Shown: in pieces, positions 9,119 through 19,793 of the stretch
Layout: each line of letters begins with the position of its first letter
How positions within the stretch are numbered: position 1 is the first letter of the stretch
Assembly (NCBI GenBank): GCA_022414725.1
Contig: CM039463.1
Location: 27,304,003 to 27,368,002, forward strand
DNA length: 64,000 bases
Origin: Microglena sp. YARC
Taxonomy: Eukaryota > Chlorophyta > Chlorophyceae > Chlamydomonadales > Chlamydomonadaceae
Direction: 5' to 3'
Notes under the pieces: model-generated
Database searches by the model: none
Told to the model about the DNA's origin: nothing
What the model saw: the letters and a program-made list of their open reading frames with translations, nothing else
Program-made: the position numbers and the translations under genes

Positions 9119-9575
9119 GTTGTTACAGTCCAGGGGTAGGCCAAATGGGCGAAAGGGACTTGCCCAACCGCGACCGGGAGGGCAAAAAAGAAAAAACATT
9201 TGAGGACTTATGAGGACCCTGGGTGTCAGTGTGCGCTGGATGATACTGAGTATCAGAAACAGTTACAATAGACAGTGATGATAAACAGTGCACGGGATGA
9301 TGTATGTATGTATGTATGTATGTATGTATGTATGTATGTATGTATGTATGCATGTATGTATGTATGTATGTATGTATGTATGTATGTATGTGTGTGTGTA
9401 TGTATGTATATTTGTTTTTACAGTCCAGGGGTAGGCCAAATAGGCTACAGGGACTTGCTCAACCGTGACAGAAGGGGCTAAAACGAAAAATCACTGATGA
9501 AGTGAACCCAAACAATCGCTTTGACCGATGGGGGCCCTTAGTTTGGCTACAGTGAACATTTCATTCGACGATACG
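9119..9575 (-). repeat. R1 copies and (TGTA)n microsatellite
   Basis: A partial R1 (9119-9200), ~110 bp of TGTA repeats (9301-9405), and a fuller R1 (9418-9570) whose CTGGACTG end abuts the tetranucleotide tract. Confidence 0.8.
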
Positions 9576-9637
9576 GAGAGCCTATGGGCGGGTCCTTTCA
9601 GGCTTCAGCGGCTCTCCCCCACAACTGAAGTCCACAC

Positions 9638-9836
9638 CAGGGTACTTCAAATGGCCAAATTGGCCAGCGCGCTTTAGCGCACTTGAAAAACAAAAAAAAC
9701 TGCGGCTTTGTAGTGCAAAAAGCGCAAAAATTGCTTGCAGCGCCCACAAGGGGTTGCAAAAAACTGCGCTTAAAGCGCAGAGGGGGTCAAAAAGTCAGCG
9801 CTCAAAAACGCAAAAGCGCGCGCTTTGAATTACCCT
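9638..9836. mobile_element. hAT-type MITE, copy 3, inverted relative to copy 1
   Basis: Starts CAGGGTACTTCAAA and ends TTTGAATTACCCT. The interior is the reverse complement of the 5606-5800 element (AGCGCACTTG, TGCGCTTAAAGCGCAG, AAAAAGTCAGCGCT). It is flanked by a ~22-bp direct duplication (CTCCCCCACAACTGAAGTC-AC) instead of a clean 8-mer. Confidence 0.75.
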
Positions 9837-9992
9837 CCCCCACAACTGAAGTCTACCTCGTTGCTTGACTCAGGGCCAGGATCCAGTAGCATCGTAGCGG
9901 CCTCTGTTCTGGCTCAGGTCAAACAATGGCGGCCTCTGCCCAGCCCAGCCCAACCTAGCCCAGCCCAGCCCAGCCATCTTGCTCTGACTCAC
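9837..9992 (-). repeat. Duplicated exon start and CCCAG repeats
   Basis: 9887-9920 repeats the acceptor region and first codons of the exon at 9993-10042 (minus strand ARTEAA) before diverging. ~9935-9980 is a (CCCAG)n-like tract. Confidence 0.55.
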
Positions 9993-10042
9993 CTTGAGGG
10001 CATCTGCCCTCAGCTCGTCAATCTTAGCGGCCTCTGTTCTGG
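9993..10042 (-). CDS. Exon of the minus-strand gene (coiled-coil-like)
   Basis: A perfect donor CTCAAG|GTGAGT (minus strand) closes an open frame encoding ARTEAAKIDELRADALK, a charged helix-forming sequence. The upstream border is placed at CACCTGAG|, which has a poor pyrimidine tract and is uncertain. It probably belongs to the same transcript as the exons at 7-9 kb, but phase continuity could not be tested. Confidence 0.45.
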
Positions 10043-10184
10043 CTCAGGTGAAACATTCGGGGGCAGGCCCGTTCAACCGAGTGCCTTATCCAGCTGCCCC
10101 ATCAATTATCTTGGAAATTATTATAGCAGGAACAGGCAAAAGCCACCGGCTCTAGAAATGGAGATTAATGACTCACGCGCAGGG

Positions 10185-10680
10185 GCGGGTCCATTCAGGC
10201 TGCAGTAACAACAGCAGTAACAGCAGCAGCAGCAGCAGCGGTAGCAACAAAAACAGCAGAAGCAACGACCACAACAGCTATAAAAACTAAAACAACAGCA
10301 GCAGCAGCAGCGGCAGCAACAAAAACAGCAGAAGCAACGACTGCAACAGCTACAGAACCTAAAACAACAACAGCAGCAGCAGCGGCAGCAACAAAAACAG
10401 CAGAAGCAATGACTACAACAGCTATAAAAACTAAAACAACAGCAGCAGCAGCAGCAGCAGCAGAAACAACAACAACAACAAGAACAGCACCAACAAAAGC
10501 AGCAGCAGCAACAACAACACCAGCAGCAACCGCAACAACAACGAAAAAGCAGCAGCAGCCCAACAACAACGACAACAACAGCAACTACAACAACAACAGC
10601 AGCAGCAACAACACAACAGGACAGCAGCAAGCAACAACAACAACAACAGCAACAATGATGATGATGATGATGATGATGAT
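10185..10680 (+). repeat. CAG/CAA-rich minisatellite encoding degenerate Q/K-rich units
   Basis: About three ~93-bp units (CAGCAGCGGCAGCAACAA, AAACAGCAGAAGCAACGA, CTGCAACAGCTA), then (CAG/CAA)n and (GATGAT)n. One plus frame gives a coiled-coil-like QQRQQQKQQKQRLQQLQNLK in the middle unit, but neighbouring units have TAG, TGA and TAA at equivalent sites. It may be a decayed polyglutamine exon; expression is unsupported. Confidence 0.8.
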
Positions 10681-10809
10681 ATTTACAGGATCTGTGTCTG
10701 TACCTAAAGCTGATAGGCCGAATCCAACTTTTGAAATGTACAGTCTGGGTTGGAGGTTGGGGTTGGGGTATAAGACAAGCGTCTATTTGAGAACCGTTTA
10801 CTTCACTTC

Positions 10810-11370
10810 CGCTGGCTTCTTCTTGTATGTATGTATGCATGTATGTATGTATGTACTAGTACGGTAGCCCGTGTGGCCGGTGGCCACCCCCCACCCCCAC
10901 CCCCCCACCAAGGCCATGGGTCCTAGTCTGGTCTGGTCTGGGTTACATAACGGGAACGCCCTTGTATGCCCCACACTCCCCCCCCCCCCCCCCCCCCCCC
11001 CCCACCCCCCGCCCCCCCCCCCATCTCCCTTACACACAGTCAAGAAATCAGCCATCTCAGCCCTTGCTCGACGCTCCCCTGCCTCTTCCCCCCCCCCCCC
11101 TCCCCCTCCCCCCCCCCCCCCCCACACACACACACACACTTCTTCTCCCTACCTATTCCCCTTCTGCTTCAGGTGTGGCCTCCCACCGCTGTCATACATA
11201 GCAGACATACCATTCCCCCCCTCCCCCCCCATTCTGACCTCTCCCTACCCCTAACCCACCCCATCCACACGCACTCTCTTTCTCTCACCCTACCCCCCAC
11301 CACCCTCCCTTCCCCAACCACCAACACGCACACACAATCTTTCTTCTCCCTACCTCGTACCCTTCACTTC
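10810..11370. repeat. (TGTA)n then C-rich low-complexity sequence
   Basis: 10826-10855 is a TGTATGTATGCATG run. 10885-11360 is dominated by CCCCC, CCCT and CACACA tracts. All ORFs here are proline- or glycine-rich compositional artefacts. Confidence 0.9.
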
Positions 11371-11491
11371 ACCCTGTGGGATTCAATCGTGCAGAAAGAG
11401 GGAACCGCTGTGCTTCGAACCCTACCAACATTGCGCGCTCAGTCGCTCAGATTCCGATCGCCCCGAGAACACACCGGACCGGTGCAATTGC

Positions 11492-11684
11492 ATGGCTACA
11501 AAACCTGCAGGCTTCGTCTTCTCGTACAGTGCCCCAGTCGAGACTCGATCAACTCAGAACAGCAAAAATCGCAGCAACGTACTTCATATTCTATACAACG
11601 AAAAGAGCTTGCAAAGATGGGATGATCGTGGCAAGCGCGAAGAGTGTCCAGGGGGACGGAATGGCCATGGCGATCTGAACAAAG
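11492..11684 (+). CDS. Possible first coding exon of an unidentified gene
   Basis: ATG 11492 opens 64 codons beginning MATKPAGFVFSYSAPVETRS and ending RNGHGDLNK, followed by donor AAAG|GTAATT (phase 1). Upstream, 11385-11491 has balanced composition unlike the C-rich tract before it, as expected for a 5' UTR. No homologue is recognised, and no downstream plus-strand exon was found before the minisatellites at 12.7 kb. Confidence 0.4.
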
Positions 11685-11835
11685 GTAATTAATCGCAAAC
11701 TGGTGCCAATCACTACGAATGTGATGCGATGGCATGGAAAAATTGCGCATGCGTGAGATGAATGGTGGCAACCGCTCGCAGACGGAGAAAAAAAGCATTA
11801 CGATATGAAGGTCTGGCTTGATTATGATCCTGGCA

Positions 11836-12093
11836 TTATTCCTCAGGCTGGGCAGCATCGTTCTTAGCGCCTGATTGGTTACCAGCTTCGTGTTCCTCCT
11901 CAGGCACGGTTAGCTCGTTCCTGACTCCTTGCGAGATTACCAGCATGACGTAGCTCCTCGGATCGGGCAGCGCGGGCATCACGTCGACGCTTGTTGCTAT
12001 TTCCCTGTCTTCCTTGCTCTGGAAGCTCGCTTTGAGCGCTGGCTGGCGGTTTTTGCGGGCCCTCCTGTCCATTATGACCGTTGCATGCATCAT
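11836..12093 (-). CDS. Small hypothetical protein or first exon (85 codons)
   Basis: ATG at 12093 (minus) reads MMHATVIMDRRARKNRQPAL, then KASFQSKEDREIATSVDV, and ends AAQPEE*. Composition is mixed and charged, unlike the low-complexity ORFs around it. A possible donor (GAAGCTG|GTAACC, ~11875) would make it a first exon. It opposes the exon at 11492-11684. Either or both could be chance ORFs. No family recognised. Confidence 0.35.
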   Translation of the reverse strand: MMHATVIMDRRARKNRQPALKASFQSKEDREIATSVDVMPALPDPRSYVMLVISQGVRNELTVPEEEHEAGNQSGAKNDAAQPEE

Positions 12094-12429
12094 GGTCGAT
12101 CATCACCGTGAGAGAACTGAAGCTATTATTCGAGCGCCATGCCAAGCCATATCTGAGGGTCGGCTGGTGACCTGCCGAGAGAGGATCGTCTGATTCTAAA
12201 TGTCTTGCGTCATAGTATCGGAGCAGTTGTGGACTTCCTATGAGCGCGCGGACGAGCTGAGCTTAGCGAATCTGCAGTTTTGGTGTTTGAAAATTCCTCT
12301 AGGCGGGAGTTGCTAGTTGGCGTGACGAAAAGTCGGTTGCAAGTCGGTTACACTTCGCACGCGCCATGGCACGTGGGCACGCGATGATGACACACCACGA
12401 CCACCACGGACCACCGCGACCACCACGAC

Positions 12430-12670
12430 CACGACCATGATTTCTTTTATATATAGATGTATGTATGTATGTATGCTATGTATGTATGTATGTATGTATG
12501 TTACAGTCCAGGGTAGGCCAAATAGGCTAAAGGGACCTGCCCAACCGTTATAGGAAGGGCTTAAAAAAGAAAAAGCACTGATGAAATGAACCACAAACAA
12601 TCGTTTAACTGACGGGGGCCCTGAGTTCGTGTGTTTACTCCAGTGATAACTTAAGTATACAATATTTCTT
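12430..12670 (-). repeat. (TGTA)n and R1 element
   Basis: A TGTATG run (12455-12500) abuts an R1 copy (12501-12665) containing AGGCCAAATAGGCTAAAGGG, CAATCGTTTAACTGACGGGG and GCCCTGAGTTCGTG. Confidence 0.8.
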
Positions 12671-12724
12671 CTGCGTCGCAAGCGTGTACGTGCTGAACCC
12701 CGTAGCAAGTTACTATTATATCCG

Positions 12725-13345
12725 TCGTCATTTTTTCTTCATGACCCAGCGTCGCAAATATCATAGTCGGCGCTGCGACGCACTCCCTCGGAACCCCGCA
12801 GAGCGCGGAGCACGGAGCCCAGGGGGTTTTGAGGGGTCATTTCCGACTAAGCTTAATACGGACCCATGCGTCGTCATGAAGCCTTTTCTTCATGCAACGC
12901 GTCGCATCTATAGCGCGCCACTACCGTGCTAAACCACAGTGCGACGCACTGCCCCCGAACCCCCGCCAGAGCCCATTTTGATGAGGGGCATTTTCCGACC
13001 TAAATACGGACCCATAGCATCGTCATGAAGCTTTTATGCAACGCGTTCGCCATAAGTATAGCGCCACTAGGGTTGCCTCAGTGCGACGCACATGCCCCCG
13101 GAACCCCGCCAGAGCGCCGGAAGGAGCCCAGGGGGTTTTGAGGGGCATTTCCGACTAGTTAATACGGACCCATGAGTCGTCATGAAGCTTTTTCTTCATG
13201 CAACGCGTCGCATATAGCCCACTAGGTGCAACCCCAGTACGACGCGCTGCCCCCGGAACCCCGCAGAGCGCGGAGCACGGAGCCCAGGGGGGTTCGAGGG
13301 GCATTTCTGACTAGTTAATACGGACCATGAGTCGTCTTGAAGTGA
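12725..13345. repeat. ~155-160-bp tandem repeat, four copies
   Basis: The unit includes TTCTTCATGCAACGCGTCGC, AGTGCGACGCACTGCCCC, GGAACCCCGC-AGAGCGC, CAGGGGGTTTTGAGGGGCAT, and a TAATACGGACCCATG-GTCGT block. Copies begin near 12735, 12886, 13027 and 13190. Confidence 0.9.
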
Positions 13346-13419
13346 ACGGAATGGCGATGTGTTTGCAAAAAAAAGTGTTGCAAAAAAATGTCACATAAAA
13401 AAAGTGTTCTCTACCGCAC

Positions 13420-14180
13420 CTTCTCTGGAAAGATTCTTTCCAATGGTGCCCCAGAGGGCATGGCAGCGAGTAGTCCTGAGCATGAGAGGGTTGAATCTTT
13501 GGGGCCACAAGTGGTGGGTCCTGTGGGGATGATTGTGGGGTTGGGTAGGGTGAGGGTGGGGGATAGGGTGGTGTAGGGGTTAGGATGGGTCAGGAAAGTA
13601 AGAAGGCTCAGTCCATTAGTATGAGAGGTTGAATCTATGGGAGGGCACAAGTGGTTGATGTCCTGCGGGGATGGTGTGTGGGTGGGGATGGGGGTGGTGA
13701 TGGGGGTGGTGATGGGGGGTAGGATGGGATGGGGGATGGGGGTGGGGGTGGGTGGGGTGGGGGTGGGAGTAGGATGGGGCAGGAAAGTAAAAAAAAGACT
13801 CAGTCCATTAGCATGACAGGGTTGAATCTATGGGAGGCACAAAGTGGTGGGTTCCTGCCGGGGTGGGTGTAGGATGGGGTGGGGTGGCTGTAAAGCGTGG
13901 GAGGGTGGGCGTGGAGGGTGGTGGGTGGGAAGGGTTTGGGGGAGGGGGGTAAGGTGAAGGAAGGGCGGGTGGGGGTGGGGGCGTGGGGCTAGGATGGGGC
14001 AGGAAAGGAAATAGTCGGTTCATTAGCATGAGAAGGTTGAAACTATGGGAAGGCACACGTGGTGGGTCCTGCGGGGTTTGGGGGTAGGATGGGGCAGGAA
14101 AGTAAAAAGACTCGTTCATTTAGCATGACAGGGTTTGAACTATGGAAGGCAAAAGTGGTGGGTCCTGAGCAGGAAAGTAA
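13420..14180. repeat. ~130-190-bp tandem repeat with GGGTGGGGAT filler
   Basis: A conserved core (GGCAGGAAAGTAA-AAGACTC, CATTAGCATGA-AGGGTTGAA, GGCACAAGTGGTGGGTCCTG) recurs about five times. It is spaced by variable GGGTGGGGATGG runs, which cause the length variation. Confidence 0.85.
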
Positions 14181-14279
14181 CCGTGCTGAGTGGACAACTC
14201 CATTTTCCATGTTTTTTTTTTTGGCGGGAGCCCCCCCTTCTGGGGGCGGGAACCCCCAGGGTTACCCATTTGTCCGTCC

Positions 14280-14515
14280 ATCCAAACCATCCATCCATCC
14301 ATCCATCCATCCATCCATCCATCCATCCTCCGTCTGACCCGTGATGAAGCCCGACACGTCAGCCAACGGCCTCGTAACTAACTCTCTTCCGTATGCCACC
14401 TGTCGCTCCCTCGATCACTCTCTCCCCCCAATTTAGGGTCGCAGGCGACGCTGCATCGAACTTGTTTCAGCTGCCAGCAGCAGCTTCTAGGCAGCTCCCC
14501 TGCCTTGCTACCCGG
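14280..14515. repeat. (CCAT)n plus dispersed repeat R4, copy 1
   Basis: (CCAT)n at ~14278-14327 is followed by ~170 bp shared with 34430-34545: GACACGTCAGCCAACGG, CTCGTAACTAACTC, CCACCTGTCGCTCCCTCG, GGTCGCAGGCGACGCTGCAT. Both copies follow CATCC-rich sequence, so the microsatellite may be part of the element. Confidence 0.75.
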
Positions 14516-14559
14516 CCCGAACTATAGATACATATTGCATCTGGAAGCTGAAAAATCAT

Positions 14560-14960
14560 ACGTCCGACACTTTTGGAATCTCGGGGCTTAACCCAGTGGC
14601 TGACTCAGGGAGCTGCATAGAAGTTGCTGCTCGTAGCTGAAAAGAAAAAGCTATGACTCAGTGCTAGAGCCAGTGGAAAACTCCCTCTTCACATATTTCA
14701 AATCTTGGGCTTTGCCTAGTGGCTGGCCCAGGAAGCTGCCTAGAAGCTGCTGCTTGTAGCTGAAAACAAACTATGACTCAGTGCTAGAGTGAGTGGACAA
14801 CTCCCTCTTCACATATTTGTTTGGTTGGGTTGGTTGGTTGGTAGCTAAGTGGATAACTCCCTCTTCACATATTTGTTTTGTTTTGTTATTTATGGGTTGG
14901 TTGTTAGCTAAGTGGATAACTCCCTCTTCACATATCCGAAATGTGCTAGAATGATATATT
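14560..14960. repeat. ~120-bp direct repeats with shrinking spacers
   Basis: CAGGAAGCTGC-TAGAAGCTGCTGC, TAGCTGAAAA and GACTCAGTGCTAGAG recur twice. The word AACTCCCTCTTCACATAT recurs four times (14680, 14800, 14857 and 14918), with GGTT-rich spacers. The 87-aa minus ORF simply translates these repeats. Confidence 0.8.
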
Positions 14961-15139
14961 GATATACAATGCCAAACGCGTCGTTTAAACGAGAACACTG
15001 GAAGGCAAATGCATCCTGTATGACACAGCATCATTTTTCAAAATTTACTAGAATCATTAACAACTAGGTGACGGGTCATTAAAAACGAAACGATGGACAG
15101 GTTCAATACATCGTGTCTGACACAGGAAAATATTCAAAA

Positions 15140-18100
15140 TGTTCTTCAAGGATTCTTCAGGATTTAAAACGCAAAAAGCCCGAGATTTGAAAGTGTCGCG
15201 GAAACGTAATTTCTCTATTCCTGAATTCTTCAGATTTGAAACGCAAAAAGCCAGCCGGACGTAATTTGAATTCTTTCAGGCATTTGAAACGCAAAGCCCA
15301 GCGACGTAATTTGAATTCTTCAGGATTTTGAAACGCAAAAAGCCCCAGCGGACGTAATTTGAATTCTTCAGGAAACGCAAAAAGCCCAGCCGGACGTGAA
15401 ACGCAAAAAAGCCCAGCCGGTACGTAATTGAATTCTTTCAGGCCGATTTTATTCGAATTTGAAACGCAAAAACAACGCCAGCAGACCGGAATTTGTAAAT
15501 TCGCACGAAACGCAAAAAAAGCCCAGCCGACTTTTTGAATTCAGGATTTAAACGCAAAAGATTTTGAATTCGGATTGGAAATTCAAAAAAGCCCAGCCGG
15601 ACTCCCAGCCGGACGTATTAAACGAATTCTTCAGGATTTGAAACGCAAAAAATTCTTCAGATTTGAAACCAAAAAGCAGCGGAATAATTGCCAGGATTTG
15701 AAACGGAACGTAATTTAATTCTTCAGAATCAAAAAGCCCACGCCGACTCTTCAGGATTTGAAACGCAAAAAACCCATCGCGTAATTGAAATTCCAGCTTA
15801 AACGGACGTAATTTGAAAACAAAAAAGCCCAGCGGACTTCTTCAGGGATTTGAAACGCAAAAAGTCCAACCTAATTTAATCTTCGCCAAACGCCAAAAAG
15901 ACGAATTTTGAATTCTTCAAACGCAAAAACCCATCAGATTTTTAAATTTTTTCGAAACGCAAAAAGCCCAGCCGGACGTAATTTGAATTCTTCAGGATTT
16001 GAAACGCAAAAAGCCCAGCCGGACGTAATTTGAATTCTTCAGGATTTGAAACGCAAAAAGCCCAGCCGGACGTAATTTGAATTCTTCAGGATTTGAAACG
16101 CAAAAAGCCCAGCCGGACGTAATTTTCGTATTCTTCAGGATTTGAAACGCAAAAAAGCCCAGCCGGACGTAAAACGCAAAAAGCCCACCGACTTTTGAAT
16201 TCTTCAGGATTTTGAAACGCAAAAAAGCCCAGCCGGAACGTAATTTGAATTCTTCAGGATTTGAAACGCAAAAGCCAGCCCGTAATTTGAACATTTTTCA
16301 GCGCAGCCCAGCCGGACTAATTGAATTCTTCAGGATTTGAACGCAAAAAGCCCAGCCGGACGTAATTTAGAATTCTCCAGGATTTGAAACGAAAAAGCCC
16401 CAGGACCTAATTTGATTCTCGCTTTCAAACGCAAAAAGGCCGTTAATTCTGAATTTTGCGTCAGGACCTAATTGAATTAAATTTTTCGGGACTTCACGCA
16501 AAAAGCCCAGCCGTTCCGCACAAAGCCATCAGGACCTCTAATTTGAAACGTTAGGGACTTTGAATTTTTCGGGACTTTGAAACGCAAAAAGCCAGCCGGA
16601 ACGTTATTTGATTCTTCAGGATTTGAAACGGAAAAAGCCCATCAGGAACTAAATTTGAATTCTTCGGGACTTGATAAACGCAAAAAAGACCAATTTGAAT
16701 TTCAGGATTTGAACGCAAAAAGCCCATCGGACCTATTTGAATTCTTGAAACGCAAAAAAGCCCGCCGGACGTAATTGGAAATTCTTCAGGATTTGAAACG
16801 CAAAAAGCCCATCAGGAACTAAATTTGAATTCTTCGGGACTTGAAACGCAAAAAGCCCAGCCCGTTACGTTAGTGAATTCTTCAGGATTTGAAACGAAAA
16901 GCCCATCAGGACCTAATTTGAATTCTTCGGGACTTGAAACGCAAAAAGCCATCAGCCGGACGTAATTGGATAATCTTCAGGATTTTGAAACGCAAAATTT
17001 TTCATTGAAACGCATTTTCGCGGGACTTGAAACGCAAAACCCAGCCGGACGTAATTGAATTCAGGATTTGAAACGCAAAAGCCGGGAACTTGAAACGCAA
17101 AAAGCCCATCAGGACTAATTTGAAAATTCTTCGGGACTTGAAACGCAAAAAGCCCAGCCGGACGTAATGAATTCTTCAGGATTTGAAACGCAAAAGCCCA
17201 TCAGGACTAATTTGAATTCTTCGGGACTTGAAACGCAAAAAGCCCAGCCGGACGTTATTTTGAATTCTCAGGATTTGAAACGAAAAAGCCATGGACGCAA
17301 AATCAACCCTAATATTGAATTCTTCGGGACTTGAAACGCCCGCATCAGGAAATTTGAATTTAATTCTTCGGGACTTGAAACGCAAAAAAGCCCAGCAGAC
17401 CTAATTTGTAATTTCCTTCAGATTTGATTGAAAACAAAAAGGGACCTGAATCCTCCAGGATTTGAAACGACGCAAAACGCAAAAAGCCCAGCCGGAGGAC
17501 GATAATTTGAATTCGTCTTATTTTTGAAATGGGAAACGCAAAAATCAGACTAATCAAAACGCCAAAAAGCCCAGCAGGACGTAATTTAATTCTTCAGTTT
17601 GGGAATATTAGAAAGGATTCGCATCACTCAATTTGAATTCTGCGCAAAAAGCCCATCATACCCTGAAAATTGAAACGCAAAACCCAGCAGGACCTAATTT
17701 GAATTCCGGGGGGACTTGAAACGCAAAAAAGCACAGCCGGATTTGAAACCTAAATTTTGACCTAATTGAATTCTTAGGATGGTGAAACGCAAAAAGCAGC
17801 CATCAGCCTAATTTGAATTCTTCGGACTTGAAACGCAAAAAGCACAGCCGAATGAATTTTTCAGATTTGAAACGCAAAAAGCCCATCAGGACCTAATTTG
17901 AATTCTTTCGTACTTGAAACGCAAAAAGCCCAGCCCGGACGTAATTTGAATTCTTCAGGATTTGAAACGCAAAAAGCCATCAGGACCTAATTTGAATTCT
18001 TAAAACGCAAAAGCCCGCCGGACGTAATTATTCAGGACTTGAAACGCAAAAGCCCAGCAGGACGTAATTTGAATTCTTCGGGATATAGCTTTGAAACGCA

Positions 18101-19746
18101 AAAAGCCAGCAGGACCTAATTTGAATTCTTCGGCGATTTGAAACGCAAAAGCCCATCAGGACCTAATTTGAATTCTTCGGGACTTGAAACGCAAAAAAGC
18201 CCAGCAGGACGTAATTATGAATTCTTCATAATTTGAAACGCCAAAAAGCCACCCGCCGGAGTAATTTGAACCTAATTGAATTCTTTCAGGATTTGAAACG
18301 CAAAAAGCCCATCAGGCATAATATTTGAATTCTTCCAGGATTCGCGCGGATTTCATTGAAAATCGCAAAAGCCCAGCAGGACCGTAATTTGAATTCTTGA
18401 AACGCAATTTGAAACGGCAAAAAAAAGCCATCACTTTAAACACGCAAAAGCCCAGCACGTTTCTTCAGGATTTGAAACGCAAAAAGCCCATCAGGAACCT
18501 AATTTGAATTCTTCGGACGGACCTCGAAACGCAAAATAGCCTAGCACTCTGAAACGCCCAAACAAAGCCCAGGACCTAATTGGAATTCTTCAGATTGAAA
18601 CGCAAAAGCCCAATCAGGACTAATTGAATTCTTCGGGACTTGAAACGCAAAAATCCCAGCCGCGGGATTGAGCAGACCTAATTGGAATTTGAATTCTTCA
18701 GATTTAAACGCAAAAAGCCCTCAGGACCTAATTGAATTCTTCGGAACTAATGAAAACGCAAAAGCCTACAATTCTTTCAGTTTGAAACGCAAAAAGGCCC
18801 AAGGACCTAATTGTGAATTCCCTAGATTTGAAAACCAAAAAGCCCATAGGATTTGAATTCTTCGGGACTTGAAACGCAAAAAGCCCAGCCAGGACGTAAT
18901 GTTGAATTCTTCCAGGATTTGAAACGCAAAAAGCCATCAGGACCTAATTTTTGAATCTTCGGGACTTGAAAACGCAAAAAGCCTAGCCGGACCTAATTGG
19001 AATTCTTCAGGATTTGAAACGCAAAAAGCCCATCAGGACCTAATTTGAATTCTTTTGAAATTCTTCGGACTTTGAAACGCAAAAAGCCAGCAGGACCTAA
19101 TTTTTGAATTCTTCGATTTGAAACGCAAAAAGCCATCAGGACCTAATTTGAATTCTTCGGCGACTTGAAAATCGCGAAAAAGCCTAGCAGCCGGACGCTA
19201 ATTGAATTCTTCAGGATTTGAAACGCAAAAAGCCCATCAGGACCTAATTTTGAATTCTTTGAAACGGGACGGCGTAACTTGGAAACGCAAAAAGCCCAGG
19301 CCTGAATTTGAATTCGCGACGTAATTTGGAATTCTTCAGGATTAGAAAGCAAAAAGCCATGAAACCGCAAAAAAGCCCATTCAGGACCTAAACGCAAAGC
19401 CCTTGAATTCTTCGGACTTGAAACGCAAAAAGCTAGCCTAGCAGGACCTAATTGAATTCTTCAGATTTGGAAACGAAAAGGCAAAAAGCCCATCAGGGCT
19501 AATTGGAATTCTAAAACACCAAAAGCCCATTTGAATTCTTCGGGACTTGAAACGCAAAAAGGATTGAAACCTAATTCTTCGCGAAAACGCACCTAATTGG
19601 AATTCTTCAGGATTTGAAACGCAAAAAGCCATCAGAAACGCGCAAAAAGAGCTAATTGGAATTCCATCAGGACCTAATTGGATTGGGAACTTGAACGCAA
19701 TCTTCGGATTTGACGAGAAAGCCCATTGAAACGCAAAAAGCCTAGC

Positions 19747-19793
<47 letters not shown>

